Positions 1 through 7,714 of a DNA stretch of 20,192 nucleotides are shown here, piece by piece. A program made the position numbers and the translations under genes. Numbering within the stretch: the stretch's first letter is position 1; the number at the start of each line of letters is the position of its first letter. Under the pieces are notes generated by a model. That model saw nothing but the letters and a program-made list of their open reading frames with translations, was not told where the DNA came from and did no database searches. Source of the DNA: Parvularcula sp039198765 (lineage in GTDB: Bacteria; Pseudomonadota; Alphaproteobacteria; Caulobacterales; Parvularculaceae); contig JBCCTF010000061.1 of NCBI GenBank assembly GCA_039198765.1, positions 1-20,192 on the forward strand, in the 5' to 3' direction.

Positions 1-30
1 CGAACTCCCGACCCTCTGATTACAAATCGG
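1..30 (-). other. attachment-site remnant: 3' half of a tRNA-Thr(UGU) gene
   Basis: Read on the minus strand, positions 28-1 give the anticodon loop TTTGTAA (anticodon TGT, threonine), the 3' strand of the anticodon stem (TCAGA), a variable loop GGGTC and the start of the T arm (GGGAGTTCG), which runs off the window. The 5' side is not tRNA: the 5' strand of the anticodon stem is mispaired, and no D arm or acceptor strand lies at 31-80. Tyrosine integrases of the P4 type commonly cross over within the anticodon or T arm and leave such a 3' half at one end of the element while rebuilding the whole tRNA at the other. The intact tRNA would then be beyond the right edge. A degraded tRNA gene not related to integration is the alternative. 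Confidence 0.72.
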
Positions 31-185
31 TCGCCCATACTCTCTCTCGGCTTCGCTCCGTTTCGTTGTGTCTCGAAATGCATATTAAATTCATAATATT
101 AGTGATTATTTTTGCTGGCTCTCCCTTGCGCTGAACTTCGATATAGTTCGACACTTCGTGCTTACCTCAAGGCCCTGTTGGCAAG

Positions 186-1393
186 ATGGTTGGCATGAAA
201 GTGAGCAAGCTAACAAAGTCGATCGTTGAAAAGCTAAAGGCGCAGGAGCGCGACCTTGTCGTTTGGGATGCGTCGCTGCCGGGCTTTGGTGTCCGTGTGA
301 AATCGAGCGGTGTTCGAAGTTACGTTGTCCAATACCGCGACAAGAATTCCGGAGCGTCTCGGCGCATGACCCTCGGCCGACACGGACCGTTGATGTCGGT
401 CGAACAGGCGCGACGCCGCGCGCGCGAAATTCTTGCTGATGCGCAACGTGGGCACGATCCGGTCAGCGAGCGGCGTCGCGCTCGCGCAGCGCCTACGATT
501 GCCGATCTGGCAAATGGATATCTTGAGCGTCATGCGCGACCGAACAAGCGCCCGAAGAGCGTCCGTGGTGATGAGGCGATGCTTGAGCAGCACATACTGC
601 CAGCACTCGGCTCTCAGCGTGTCAACGCCATCGACCGTCGCGCGATTGAGATGCTCCATCTCAGCTTTGAAGATCGGCCTTATCAGGGAAATCGGGTCCT
701 GGCGCTCTTGTCCAAGATGTTCAATCTGGCGTCCGCTTGGGGATGGCGCTCCGATAATCCAGTGAAAGGTGTTCCGAAGTTTCATGAACAGCGCCGCGAA
801 CGTTGGCTTTCAGACACCGAATTGGCAAGCCTCGCAGCGGCAATTGACGCGCACAGGAACCAGCGCGCCGCCGATGCGGTGCGTCTTCAGCTTCTGACTG
901 GAGCCCGCATCGGTGAGGTTCTGCTCTCCAAGAAGGCGGATTTCGATTCTCCAAGAAGGCGGATTTCGATCTCGCGCGTGGCGTTTGGACAAAGCCTTCG
1001 CATCAGACGAAGCAGAAACGGACTGAGCATCTTCCGCTAAGTGCTCAAGCAATCGCGTTGGTCTCTTCAATCCGCGAAAGGTCCGATCCGAAGAGCGAGT
1101 ACTTGATCCAAGGCGAGAAGGCTGGCCGGCCGCTGACAAACTTGAAGAGGTTTTGGCGCGAGGTGCTCGGCCAGGCGGGGATCGAAAACTATCGTTTGCA
1201 CGACAACCGGCACACTTATGCCTCTCATCTGGTATCGAGTGGGATGTCTCTTGAAGTTGTGGGTCGGCTCCTTGGACACACAAACGCGTCGACCACTCAG
1301 CGCTACGCTCATCTTGCAGATAACCCGTTGCGCGAAGCGGCGAACGGTTTTGCGGACAAGCTTGAACAGCTTGGAAAAAGAAGCTCGCCCTAG
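186..1393 (+). pseudogene. tyrosine-type integrase (P4/DUF4102 family), frameshifted by a tandem duplication
   Basis: This would be a site-specific recombinase that integrates and excises the element. The first open part (186-1040) has the N-terminal arm-DNA-binding domain (DUF4102 type, about residues 1-95, with VWDASLPGFGVRV), a core-binding domain (about 105-190) and the first catalytic arginine in TGARIGEVL (Arg241). The second part (in frame to 1393) has HDNRHT, LGHTNASTTQRYAHL and the C-terminus. A perfect 23-bp tandem repeat at 925-970 shifts the frame between Arg241 and the active-site lysine region. Deleting one copy joins the parts into 394 codons with all catalytic residues: Arg241, His331, Arg334, His357, Tyr366. 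The usual family length is about 400 residues. The start is 186 or the ATG at 195. It lies next to the tRNA-Thr remnant, as expected for this family. As it stands the protein would end early without its tyrosine. Confidence 0.93.
925..970 (+). repeat. perfect 23-bp tandem duplication inside the integrase
   Basis: Positions 925-947 and 948-970 are identical and begin TCTCCAAGAAGG. Because 23 is not a multiple of three, the second copy shifts the integrase frame and leads to a stop at 1038-1040. The two copies show no divergence, so the event is recent or the repeat is still exchanging. Confidence 0.97.
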
Positions 1394-1697
1394 CTCCAAC
1401 GATGGATTGAAAGGCGCAGGTTCGCGAACGCTCGCTAATTCTTTAGGGTAGGGCGGTGGGCTTTTGCGGCAGCTCTCAATCTCAAAGCCGCCGTTGCCGT
1501 CGGCTTTACGCGTGACCGCTTTGGGGCAGGAGCGGATATCGGAGTTCTGCGGGAGCTTGCGCTATGAGCCGACTATCGCCAACTAGTGGGGTATTAGCTT
1601 TTTCCGTCGGCACCGATATGTCGTCATCGCTCTTGCCGGCGAATTAGAGCATTAACGAATGGGCCAGCCAAAACCTCTGATACAGCGGAGAGGATAG
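1394..1697. other. intergenic stretch with a worn repeat copy
   Basis: No convincing gene was seen between the integrase and the phosphoesterase. Positions about 1514-1545 (core TTTGGGGCAGGAGCGGATAT) resemble the repeat found near 5.5 and 13.6 kb, in a more diverged form. A short open stretch ending with the TGA at about 1565 has no start or ribosome site that can be defended. The phosphoesterase ribosome site (GGAGAGG, about 1687-1693) closes the gap. Confidence 0.4.
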
Positions 1698-2501
1698 ATG
1701 CGCATCATCTACGCCTCCGATCTGCACCTTGAGTTTGGCGCGCTCAATGTCCTGCCACCGGATGGCGATATTGCTATCTTGGCTGGCGACACGATCAACG
1801 CGGGCTGTCTCGATCCACGCCGAACAGACAAACACAACCGGAAGCAACGACAGCGCGCCCACGCCTTCTTTGATGATCTGCGTCAGCGCTTTGACCACGT
1901 CTTGGTCGTCGCCGGCAATCATGAGGCCTATCGCGAGGACATCGACCGCTCCGTTGATCTGATGCGCCAATACTTGGCGGACGATGTCGTGCATGTCCTC
2001 GAGCGCGGCCGTGTTGAGATCAATGAGGTGCTCTTCCTTGGCTGTACGTTGTGGAGCGACTTCGAGAAGCGAAAACCTTCGTCACTGCTCGACTGCGCTC
2101 ATGGAATGAACGACTTCCTCCTTATCGACCACGGTAAGCACCGATGGAGCCCCGAAGCCGCCGCCGACCGTTTCGATGAGTCGGTCGAGTGGCTGAGTTC
2201 CGAACTCGCCTCTGCGAAGCCGCGTCAAACGGCCTGTGTGATAACGCATCACGCGCCCAGCCTTTTGGGTCTGCATCCAGACTACGGCGGCAACGGCTTG
2301 GACGGCGCATTCGCCAGCGACCTGCACGAGTTCATCGAAACGCGTCCAACCATCAGGCACTGGATCTTCGGCCATACACATGTGCGCACTCGGTTCCAGA
2401 TCGGTCGAACTGCCGTCGTCTCCGCGGCGCGTGGCTATGTCGATACCGGAGAAGCTCAAGGGTTCGAGTGGGGGGAGATAAGCCTCGTGGAGGACTGTTG
2501 A
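1698..2501 (+). CDS. calcineurin-like metallophosphoesterase
   Basis: A 267-residue cytoplasmic enzyme with the complete five-block signature of the calcineurin-like phosphoesterases: SDLHLEF (Asp8, His10), LAGDT (Asp31), AGNHEAYRE (Asn74, His75), VITHHAPS (His184/185) and FGHTHVR (His226, His228). These residues hold two metal ions that hydrolyse a phosphoester. The family cleaves phosphoproteins, cyclic nucleotides, dinucleotides or nucleic acids, and the substrate cannot be read from the sequence. No signal peptide or membrane segment is present. The start is set by a GGAGAGG ribosome site just upstream. It stands alone between the integrase and a convergent gene group. Such enzymes are frequent single-gene cargo next to integrases. 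Family call firm, substrate unknown. Confidence 0.93.
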   Translation: MRIIYASDLHLEFGALNVLPPDGDIAILAGDTINAGCLDPRRTDKHNRKQRQRAHAFFDDLRQRFDHVLVVAGNHEAYREDIDRSVDLMRQYLADDVVHVLERGRVEINEVLFLGCTLWSDFEKRKPSSLLDCAHGMNDFLLIDHGKHRWSPEAAADRFDESVEWLSSELASAKPRQTACVITHHAPSLLGLHPDYGGNGLDGAFASDLHEFIETRPTIRHWIFGHTHVRTRFQIGRTAVVSAARGYVDTGEAQGFEWGEISLVEDC

Positions 2502-2510
2502 GTGAACTGC

Positions 2511-2526
2511 CTGGGTCGATCCCCAG
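2511..2526. terminator. possible small hairpin between convergent genes
   Basis: CTGGG (2511-2515), loop TCGATC, CCCAG (2522-2526) can form a 5-bp stem in the 65-bp gap between two convergent genes. No T-run follows on either strand, so intrinsic termination is only a guess. Confidence 0.2.
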
Positions 2527-2566
2527 AGCTTGAATGGGTCGGATCTTCCGTTTCTAGCGTTGGCGC

Positions 2567-3553
2567 CTAGCGTGACGCTCGGACGGTTTCAGGCCCGAAC
2601 AGGTCAGCCATCTCGGCGCGTCGGCTGGCGAGAAGATCCGGTGCGTAACGTTGCATAAGGGCTCTCATGCCGGTGACATAGACCTTTGTCGCCAGACCAT
2701 TAAGCCCCAGGCGAACGCATATTGCGCTTGGCAGAATGTACCTCGCATAGACTGCGCGTAGGATCCGTTCCCGATCGTCCACGGGCAGGGCGGCCAGGAT
2801 CGACGGCGCCAGTTCGCGGTACGCGGACGACATTGCTCGACCCTGCGGCGTAGATACCAAATGGACGTCGCGGAACCGGCGAAGCGTTCTGAGCTCGAAG
2901 CAGTCATCGTCAAGCCCTAGCATTTCGACGCAGGCAGTCGTCAGGAAACAACCCTGCGCAGATCCGGCCGATCCCGCTGGAGGAGCTGCATCGAGCCCAT
3001 AACACTTGCGAAGTTGCGCCAGCGCGAAACTCGATGCTTTCGCAGATCCCTTTAGCGAAATGCCGAGCGCAGCCCCGATGCGCTCGTCGCCGTCGAATAC
3101 GGCGAGGTCGAAGGACTCTGCCGCCTGGAAGTCGCGGAACAGCCGATCCGACGTTGTCGTCTCGACGTTGACCATGTTGGTCGGCTCCTCGACAGCCGGG
3201 TTCGCTCCAAGCCCTCTTCCTTCCCGTTCATAGGTCTGGCCGGGATTGAAACGGAGCAGAACCCTGAAACGCGAGCCCGTCGGTCGCGTCTCGACGCCGT
3301 AAACTAGGATCGATAATGTCACGTCGCCATTGGGCTTCAGCAGCTGGGCGTCGATACTCAGATTGTTGTACTGGAACTTATGGCCGACCCAGCTGAACGG
3401 GGACGTCAGCCCCAACCCGTTGGACACGTTGACGGTGAAGTCGCCAAAGTCCCGCTTCGCGCTGCATGCCCACGCGCGTCTAGGGAAACCCGCGACGAGG
3501 CCAGCCGCAGCGGCGATAACTACCGCTATTCTGCGCCGCGTGAAGCCCATCCT
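2567..3553 (-). CDS. exported protein with CFI-box C-terminal region
   Basis: A 328-residue protein of unknown function. The start is placed at the ATG at 3553, not the one 18 bp upstream, because AGGAGG lies 7 nt before it. The N-terminus is a signal peptide (TRRRIAVVIAAAAGLVAG, cleavage near AWA-C), and its arginines could suit the Tat route. Residues about 35-165 look beta-rich. Residues 200-228 carry QGCFLTTACVEM, then DDDCFEL and LRRFRD, which matches the CFI-box-CTERM type of C-terminal region with three cysteines (201, 207, 217). The tail (about 230-328) looks helical. It is the last gene of a minus-strand group, 86 bp after the DsbA-like gene. The cysteines make it a plausible client of that protein; this is inference. 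Biochemical role unknown. Confidence 0.8.
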   Translation of the reverse strand, partial: RMGFTRRRIAVVIAAAAGLVAGFPRRAWACSAKRDFGDFTVNVSNGLGLTSPFSWVGHKFQYNNLSIDAQLLKPNGDVTLSILVYGVETRPTGSRFRVLLRFNPGQTYEREGRGLGANPAVEEPTNMVNVETTTSDRLFRDFQAAESFDLAVFDGDERIGAALGISLKGSAKASSFALAQLRKCYGLDAAPPAGSAGSAQGCFLTTACVEMLGLDDDCFELRTLRRFRDVHLVSTPQGRAMSSAYRELAPSILAALPVDDRERILRAVYARYILPSAICVRLGLNGLATKVYVTGMRALMQRYAPDLLASRRAEMADLFGPETVRASR

Positions 3554-3639
3554 GTGTCCTCCTGTCGTCATCCCTTTGCTCGCAGCTCAACCTCGTGCAG
3601 TTATGCCCTGCGAAACAGGTGGGACCCCGCGTTTTCGCA

Positions 3640-4266
3640 TTACTGCTCTCCCGCGATGTCGGCGATGATCTCTTGAAACTTATCGTAGCCTGCGATCGCC
3701 GAGCCTTCCCGCACGGTCGTTGGCGTGCCTCGGATGCCGTACGTCTCACGTACGGTCTTGGCGCGGGCCTTCAGTTCCTCGAACAGCTCCGCGTTTCGCA
3801 GACACTGAAACACCTCGTCGTATGACAGGAAGTCTGGCGCGTAGATCGACAAGATCACTGCGTATGAAACTTCGCCATCGACTTCTTTAAGTTCGCCGGT
3901 CGCGGGGTCAACGCTTTCCGCCCATTCCTCTCGTCGTGCGAACGCCGCCGCTAGAGCCTCCTCGAAACGGCCTGAGCACCGGGCCAGCATGTCGACGCGA
4001 AGGTCGCCGAGCCGGAAGTAAATGAGTTGAATAGTATAGGAGAGCTCGCCAGCCGCGACGAGTTGGGAGGCCGGCGGCTGAGCCAAGTCGAGGAATAGCT
4101 TTTCACAGGAAGCGCAGCCAGGGTTCAGTACGAAAGACAGCTTGTTCGGAGCTGTTTCTGATCCCACTGCATGAGGCTCCGCGCTCACGTCCACCGCCCA
4201 CCCGGTCGCGGGCGGCGCGCTCGCCAGGAGAGTTAGCGCCAGCAGTCGACCGATCATCGTTTTCAT
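3640..4266 (-). CDS. exported DsbA-like thioredoxin-fold protein
   Basis: A 208-residue secreted protein predicted to make, break or shuffle disulfides in the periplasm. The signal peptide spans about residues 1-24 (LLALTLLASAPPATGWA). LSFVLNPGCASCEKLF gives the redox-active CASC motif at residues 51-54 after a beta strand, and GIRGTPTTV near residue 182 gives the cis-proline loop; together with the helical insertion between them this is the DsbA/DsbG-like layout. Of two possible starts (4272 and 4266), 4266 has the better spacing (7 nt) from AGGAG; 4272 would leave 1 nt. It lies 27 bp or so after a small unknown gene and upstream of the cysteine-containing CFI-box protein, so a dedicated oxidoreductase-client pair is possible. 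Fold and export are clear, partner is inferred. Confidence 0.87.
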   Translation of the reverse strand: MKTMIGRLLALTLLASAPPATGWAVDVSAEPHAVGSETAPNKLSFVLNPGCASCEKLFLDLAQPPASQLVAAGELSYTIQLIYFRLGDLRVDMLARCSGRFEEALAAAFARREEWAESVDPATGELKEVDGEVSYAVILSIYAPDFLSYDEVFQCLRNAELFEELKARAKTVRETYGIRGTPTTVREGSAIAGYDKFQEIIADIAGEQ

Positions 4267-4299
4267 CTTCATTCTCCTGCATGCAGGGATAACTCTACC

Positions 4300-4638
4300 T
4301 CAGGATTGATGCGGCTCTGGATAGACCACCCAGAAGCCGAAAGAGTCCTTCGCCAGATGGCCCGAAACGTCGATGGTCTCAGAGTTGTGCTGCAAATAGG
4401 TCAACTCCCTGATCGACACACAGCTGTAGGGCGGGGGCATGAAGTTCACTTTGGCCCGTCCTCCCGGCGGAATCTCGGTGTCATTGTCCGCCCAGAATTT
4501 CACCAAGTCGCCGTTAGGTTTGCGGGAACGTCCGTGAAGACGCCCCGGAACGATCTTGGAAGTGCCCGCATTCTTCACGAATACCGAAACGCGTGAGTTG
4601 AAGAATAGAGATGCGTTTTCCAGTTCGACGCGATACAC
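4300..4638 (-). CDS. small hypothetical protein in the oxidoreductase group
   Basis: A 112-residue protein that I do not recognise. It must start with the GTG at 4638: the frame is closed by a TAG about 11 codons upstream and no other start codon lies between. The ribosome site is weak (AGAGAAAG). The sequence alternates short hydrophobic strands with polar turns (VSVFVKNAG, PPGGRAKVNFMPPP) and reads like a small beta-sandwich. There is no signal peptide or membrane segment with this start. It lies close upstream of the DsbA-like gene on the same strand, so co-transcription is likely. The real-gene call rests on length, spacing and protein-like composition. Confidence 0.65.
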   Translation of the reverse strand: MYRVELENASLFFNSRVSVFVKNAGTSKIVPGRLHGRSRKPNGDLVKFWADNDTEIPPGGRAKVNFMPPPYSCVSIRELTYLQHNSETIDVSGHLAKDSFGFWVVYPEPHQS

Positions 4639-4778
4639 AGTGGTTCTTTCTCTAAGCTTGACGTGATTACACTAGCAGGCGGGTCCGGAGATGTCAGTGC
4701 GAGCGCATCGATCCAAGATCGAGGTGCAATTCCTACACAGCTGCGCGCGGCAACGATGGTCAATGGAAAGCAGCTGCT

Positions 4779-5348
4779 TCAACGAGGCGGTGTTCTGCCT
4801 TCAATCTCACACGCGACCTGATCGAAGGCCGGCACTCCGGCGCGAAGTCTGCGGATCAATGAGGCTAGCGCCGGATCACCCTCCATCGCCGGCAGTAATG
4901 GCTCCAGTGTGTATAGCTGAGCCTCGTAGCGCATCGACGGAAACTTCTGGGCGATCTCGGCCGCGGTTTGCTCTGTTTGCGCGCCCTGAGCCGCGAGGCG
5001 GATCAACATCTCGATCGCGTTGCCCTGCGTCCAGTCGTAAGGACCCCAGGCTATTTCCCGCAGGAACGGCAATGCTGGCGGACCGAGACAGAAGACGAGC
5101 TCGAAGATCGCGAACTGGCACGCCGAGAGCCATCCGCCAAGGCCATGCTTTCGGAAGTCGTACTCAGACGGCTCGGGTGGGGGGCGGTGAAGCCGAAAGC
5201 GCAGATCCTCGAGATCTTCGACTTCCATGCCAACCGACAACTGAGCCGCTCGACCGCGGAAGGTCGCACAGTCAACGCCTCTCAACAGGTCGGCCGCCAG
5301 AACGCTTATCGCGGTATCCGGATCGAAGACTGCTACGTCGTCGCTCAT
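4779..5348 (-). CDS. hypothetical protein, HEAT-like helical repeats
   Basis: A 189-residue soluble protein without signal peptide. The middle and end are helical with repeat-like spacing (LPFLREIAWGPYDWTQGNAI, then IRLAAQGAQTEQTAAEIAQ), reminiscent of short HEAT-repeat proteins, including some immunity proteins encoded beside toxins. No toxin gene is next to it, so that role is only a possibility. The ATG at 5348 has only a weak ribosome site. It is separated by 140 bp from the next gene on the same strand, so membership of the downstream group is uncertain. Confidence 0.7.
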   Translation of the reverse strand: MSDDVAVFDPDTAISVLAADLLRGVDCATFRGRAAQLSVGMEVEDLEDLRFRLHRPPPEPSEYDFRKHGLGGWLSACQFAIFELVFCLGPPALPFLREIAWGPYDWTQGNAIEMLIRLAAQGAQTEQTAAEIAQKFPSMRYEAQLYTLEPLLPAMEGDPALASLIRRLRAGVPAFDQVACEIEGRTPPR

Positions 5349-5466
5349 TAGAACTGCTCAGTGGTCTGCTGCTCGTATTAAGATAGGCGAGGCTTCCGGG
5401 TTTGTGAGACGCGGAGTGTGGTGGTTTCACGCAATGCGCAGCGCCTTTCTCACTAGTTCGCTTCTG

Positions 5467-5573
5467 AGATGATGCCGTCCGTTGTCGGCGGCGATTGCGT
5501 TGTCCGCTCAGCTATCTCGAGCAGACAATCAGGTCCGCGCGGCGATGGCGGTTCAGGGGCAAAACCGGACAAA
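5467..5573 (+). repeat. dispersed intergenic repeat, family 1
   Basis: This 107-bp stretch aligns by eye with 13512-13621 in the same orientation at roughly three quarters identity, including a shared exact 19-mer (5543-5561, CGATGGCGGTTCAGGGGCA). It fills most of the gap between the HEAT-like gene and the end of the glycosyltransferase fusion (5349-5584), where no gene was seen. Confidence 0.7.
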
Positions 5574-5584
5574 CCGATTACGCC

Positions 5585-7714
5585 CTAGAAAAGTTCTGCC
5601 AACATCTTCGCCGCTCGCGCAGCGCCGTCGCTCTCGACCGGCGAGGGTAACTTTGGATTGCGCAGCTCTACCACCATCGCCTCGGCGATCTGGTCCGGAT
5701 CCGTTTCCGCATAGGTCATGCGCCGCCCGGCACCGTAGCGATCCAGACGATGGGCGACATGGAAGTTCTGTTCGAAATGGTTTCTAAGGGGAAAGTACAA
5801 GAAAGGCGTGCCGGCAGCCGCTAGCTCCATACAGGAGGTCAAACCGCCTTGCACCAGCGCGAGATCGCAGGCCGCGAGATGCCGGTCTAGATCGGGAACG
5901 AAGGATCTAAGTTCGACACAGTCTGGCGCATTTAGGCTCTGCGGGTCTAGCCGCGGGCCGGTCACGACGATCATCCGCAATTCCGGAATGCGGGCTTTTG
6001 CAGGTGGATAGGCTGCCAAGATACGACGAATAAGCGGCGCACCAACGCCAGAACCACCTACAGTGACGATGCATATCTTCTCTCCGTCCCGGTAGCCGAA
6101 CCGCTCGCGCAGTTCTGCGCGTTCGCCGAAGGCGCTCGGATGCTCGCCTATGATGTAACCTGAGAACTCGAAGTGCTTTGGCACCCACTCTCGCATGGTT
6201 GGCAGCCCTTCTCCGAAACCTAGCGGCGCGATGTCGGCGTTTTCTCCAACAAAGATCGCATGGTCTCGAAGGTTGGGGCAGCCTTCTACATGGCCGATCA
6301 TCTCGGCGTTGTAGTCGGCAGTCAGGAACGCCTCATGTTCGCCACCTTCCGACATCGGCACCCAGCCGACGAAGTCGGTGAACCAGGCAATCGGGCAATG
6401 CTTTAACTCCGGATGCTCGTGCCAGTAGTGATCGACTTCCCACGCCTCATCGGCGATGACGAGGTCATAGTCCTCCTGCTCGACGACCTCCTGAAACACC
6501 ATGAAGTTCTTAATCAGGATTTCGTCCATCCGGCGTAGTGCCTGAAAGGCGTGCAGCTCGTGCTCGCCGGCCTCTGCCTCGATATGCGCAGACTCGCTGA
6601 CCATCAGGCAGCTCGCCGGGTGGACCCGCTCGTCATTCGCGTTCAGCAACCGTGTGACTGGGTCCTGCGCCAACCAGTCGACTTGCAAGTCGGGATGAAG
6701 CTTCCGCAGCTCGCGTGCCACTGCGATGTCGCGCCGCCCGTGGCCAAGCCCGATCGGTGAGGAAAGATAGAGCGCGCGTTTCCGAATGCGTTTCGCCGAG
6801 CGCGGTGCCTTCTCTGGCCGCCACGTCCCTAACTCTTGGGCCAGGAAATCGCGCATCATTGTGTTGACTTTGGCCGGGAAGCGACATTGCGGAGCATGGC
6901 CTGCGGCCGGCAGTACGACTAGCCTGCAACCCGTCGCGTTGGCCACGCTTTCCGCATTCGATAGCGGGGCGACCACGTCAACTTCGCCGTGGATCAGCAG
7001 CATTGGGCAGCGGATCTTTTTATAGGCTGTATGATCCATAACCAGGTCGTCTGCCGCATCGACATCCATGGTCGCGATCAACACCTCTGGTGTGCAGCTG
7101 GAGGACCACTCGAGCACGTCTTCAATTTGTTTCGTCGAGTGTGGCTCCGTGCAGAGCTGACTCACGAAGAACTCGGCGAAATCCCGGAAGTCCTGCCGCC
7201 AGTAAGCCCGACTGTACTTTTGCCAGCCGTCGTAACTGTCATACACTTCGTCGAAGTGTTGATAGTTCTTATAGTCGTAAGTGTCGTCGATCGCACTGTT
7301 CGTGCCGGTCGAGATGATCGCCGCGACGCGCTCGGGGTGATGCGCCGCCATAGCGGTCGCGACCAGCCCGCTGATCGAGTAACCGAACAGCACAGCTTTC
7401 TCAACGCCGACTGCATCGAGAATAGCGATCCCGTCGTCCACGTAGTCCTTTAGTCTATAGGCGCTGGGGGATGTAGGCTTATCCGAGCGGCCGTTTCCGC
7501 GTGGGTCGAACGCAATGCAACGAAAGCGATCACTGAAGTAAGGGATCTGCGCTTTGTGCACGCGTGCATGTACAAAGGACCAGGTCGGCAAGAACAGGAT
7601 GGTGTGAGTATCTTCTGCAGCGACGATGTCGGGGCCGAAGACCTCGCAGTGAAGACCGATTCCGTTCTGTTCCACCCGAAAACTCTCTTTGGGCAACTTC
7701 GCGCGCATGCTCAT
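5585..7714 (-). CDS. alpha/beta hydrolase - GT-B glycosyltransferase fusion
   Basis: A 709-residue two-enzyme fusion. Residues about 15-295 are an alpha/beta hydrolase: LPTWSFVHAR and FDPRGNGRSDKP before the nucleophile elbow GYSISG (Ser113), then HGEVDVVAP (Asp246) and AGHAPQ (His273), a full Ser-Asp-His triad. Residues about 312-709 are a GT-B glycosyltransferase of the GT1/GT28 type: SSPIGLGHGRRDIA acceptor-side loop, TVGGSGVGAPLI, and a donor-site block with VQGGLTSCMELAAAGTPFL and RNHFEQN. It would transfer a sugar from a nucleotide sugar to a small acceptor, with a linked ester or amide hydrolysis. No signal peptide, so cytoplasmic. The ATG overlaps the TetR stop (ATGA, 4 bp), which implies coupled translation; GGGGG lies just before it. 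Acceptor and sugar unknown. Confidence 0.93.
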   Translation of the reverse strand: MSMRAKLPKESFRVEQNGIGLHCEVFGPDIVAAEDTHTILFLPTWSFVHARVHKAQIPYFSDRFRCIAFDPRGNGRSDKPTSPSAYRLKDYVDDGIAILDAVGVEKAVLFGYSISGLVATAMAAHHPERVAAIISTGTNSAIDDTYDYKNYQHFDEVYDSYDGWQKYSRAYWRQDFRDFAEFFVSQLCTEPHSTKQIEDVLEWSSSCTPEVLIATMDVDAADDLVMDHTAYKKIRCPMLLIHGEVDVVAPLSNAESVANATGCRLVVLPAAGHAPQCRFPAKVNTMMRDFLAQELGTWRPEKAPRSAKRIRKRALYLSSPIGLGHGRRDIAVARELRKLHPDLQVDWLAQDPVTRLLNANDERVHPASCLMVSESAHIEAEAGEHELHAFQALRRMDEILIKNFMVFQEVVEQEDYDLVIADEAWEVDHYWHEHPELKHCPIAWFTDFVGWVPMSEGGEHEAFLTADYNAEMIGHVEGCPNLRDHAIFVGENADIAPLGFGEGLPTMREWVPKHFEFSGYIIGEHPSAFGERAELRERFGYRDGEKICIVTVGGSGVGAPLIRRILAAYPPAKARIPELRMIVVTGPRLDPQSLNAPDCVELRSFVPDLDRHLAACDLALVQGGLTSCMELAAAGTPFLYFPLRNHFEQNFHVAHRLDRYGAGRRMTYAETDPDQIAEAMVVELRNPKLPSPVESDGAARAAKMLAELF

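Noticed and set aside
810..1283. A 157-codon minus-strand ORF across the integrase
   Set aside because: It overlaps clear integrase coding sequence including catalytic motifs, has no ribosome site, and its composition is that of an antisense shadow in GC-rich DNA.
4708..4722. Inverted repeat TCGATC-CAA-GATCGA as terminator or operator
   Set aside because: Six-base arms of this kind are common by chance in GC-rich DNA, no T-run follows, and the position between two minus-strand genes gives no clear role.
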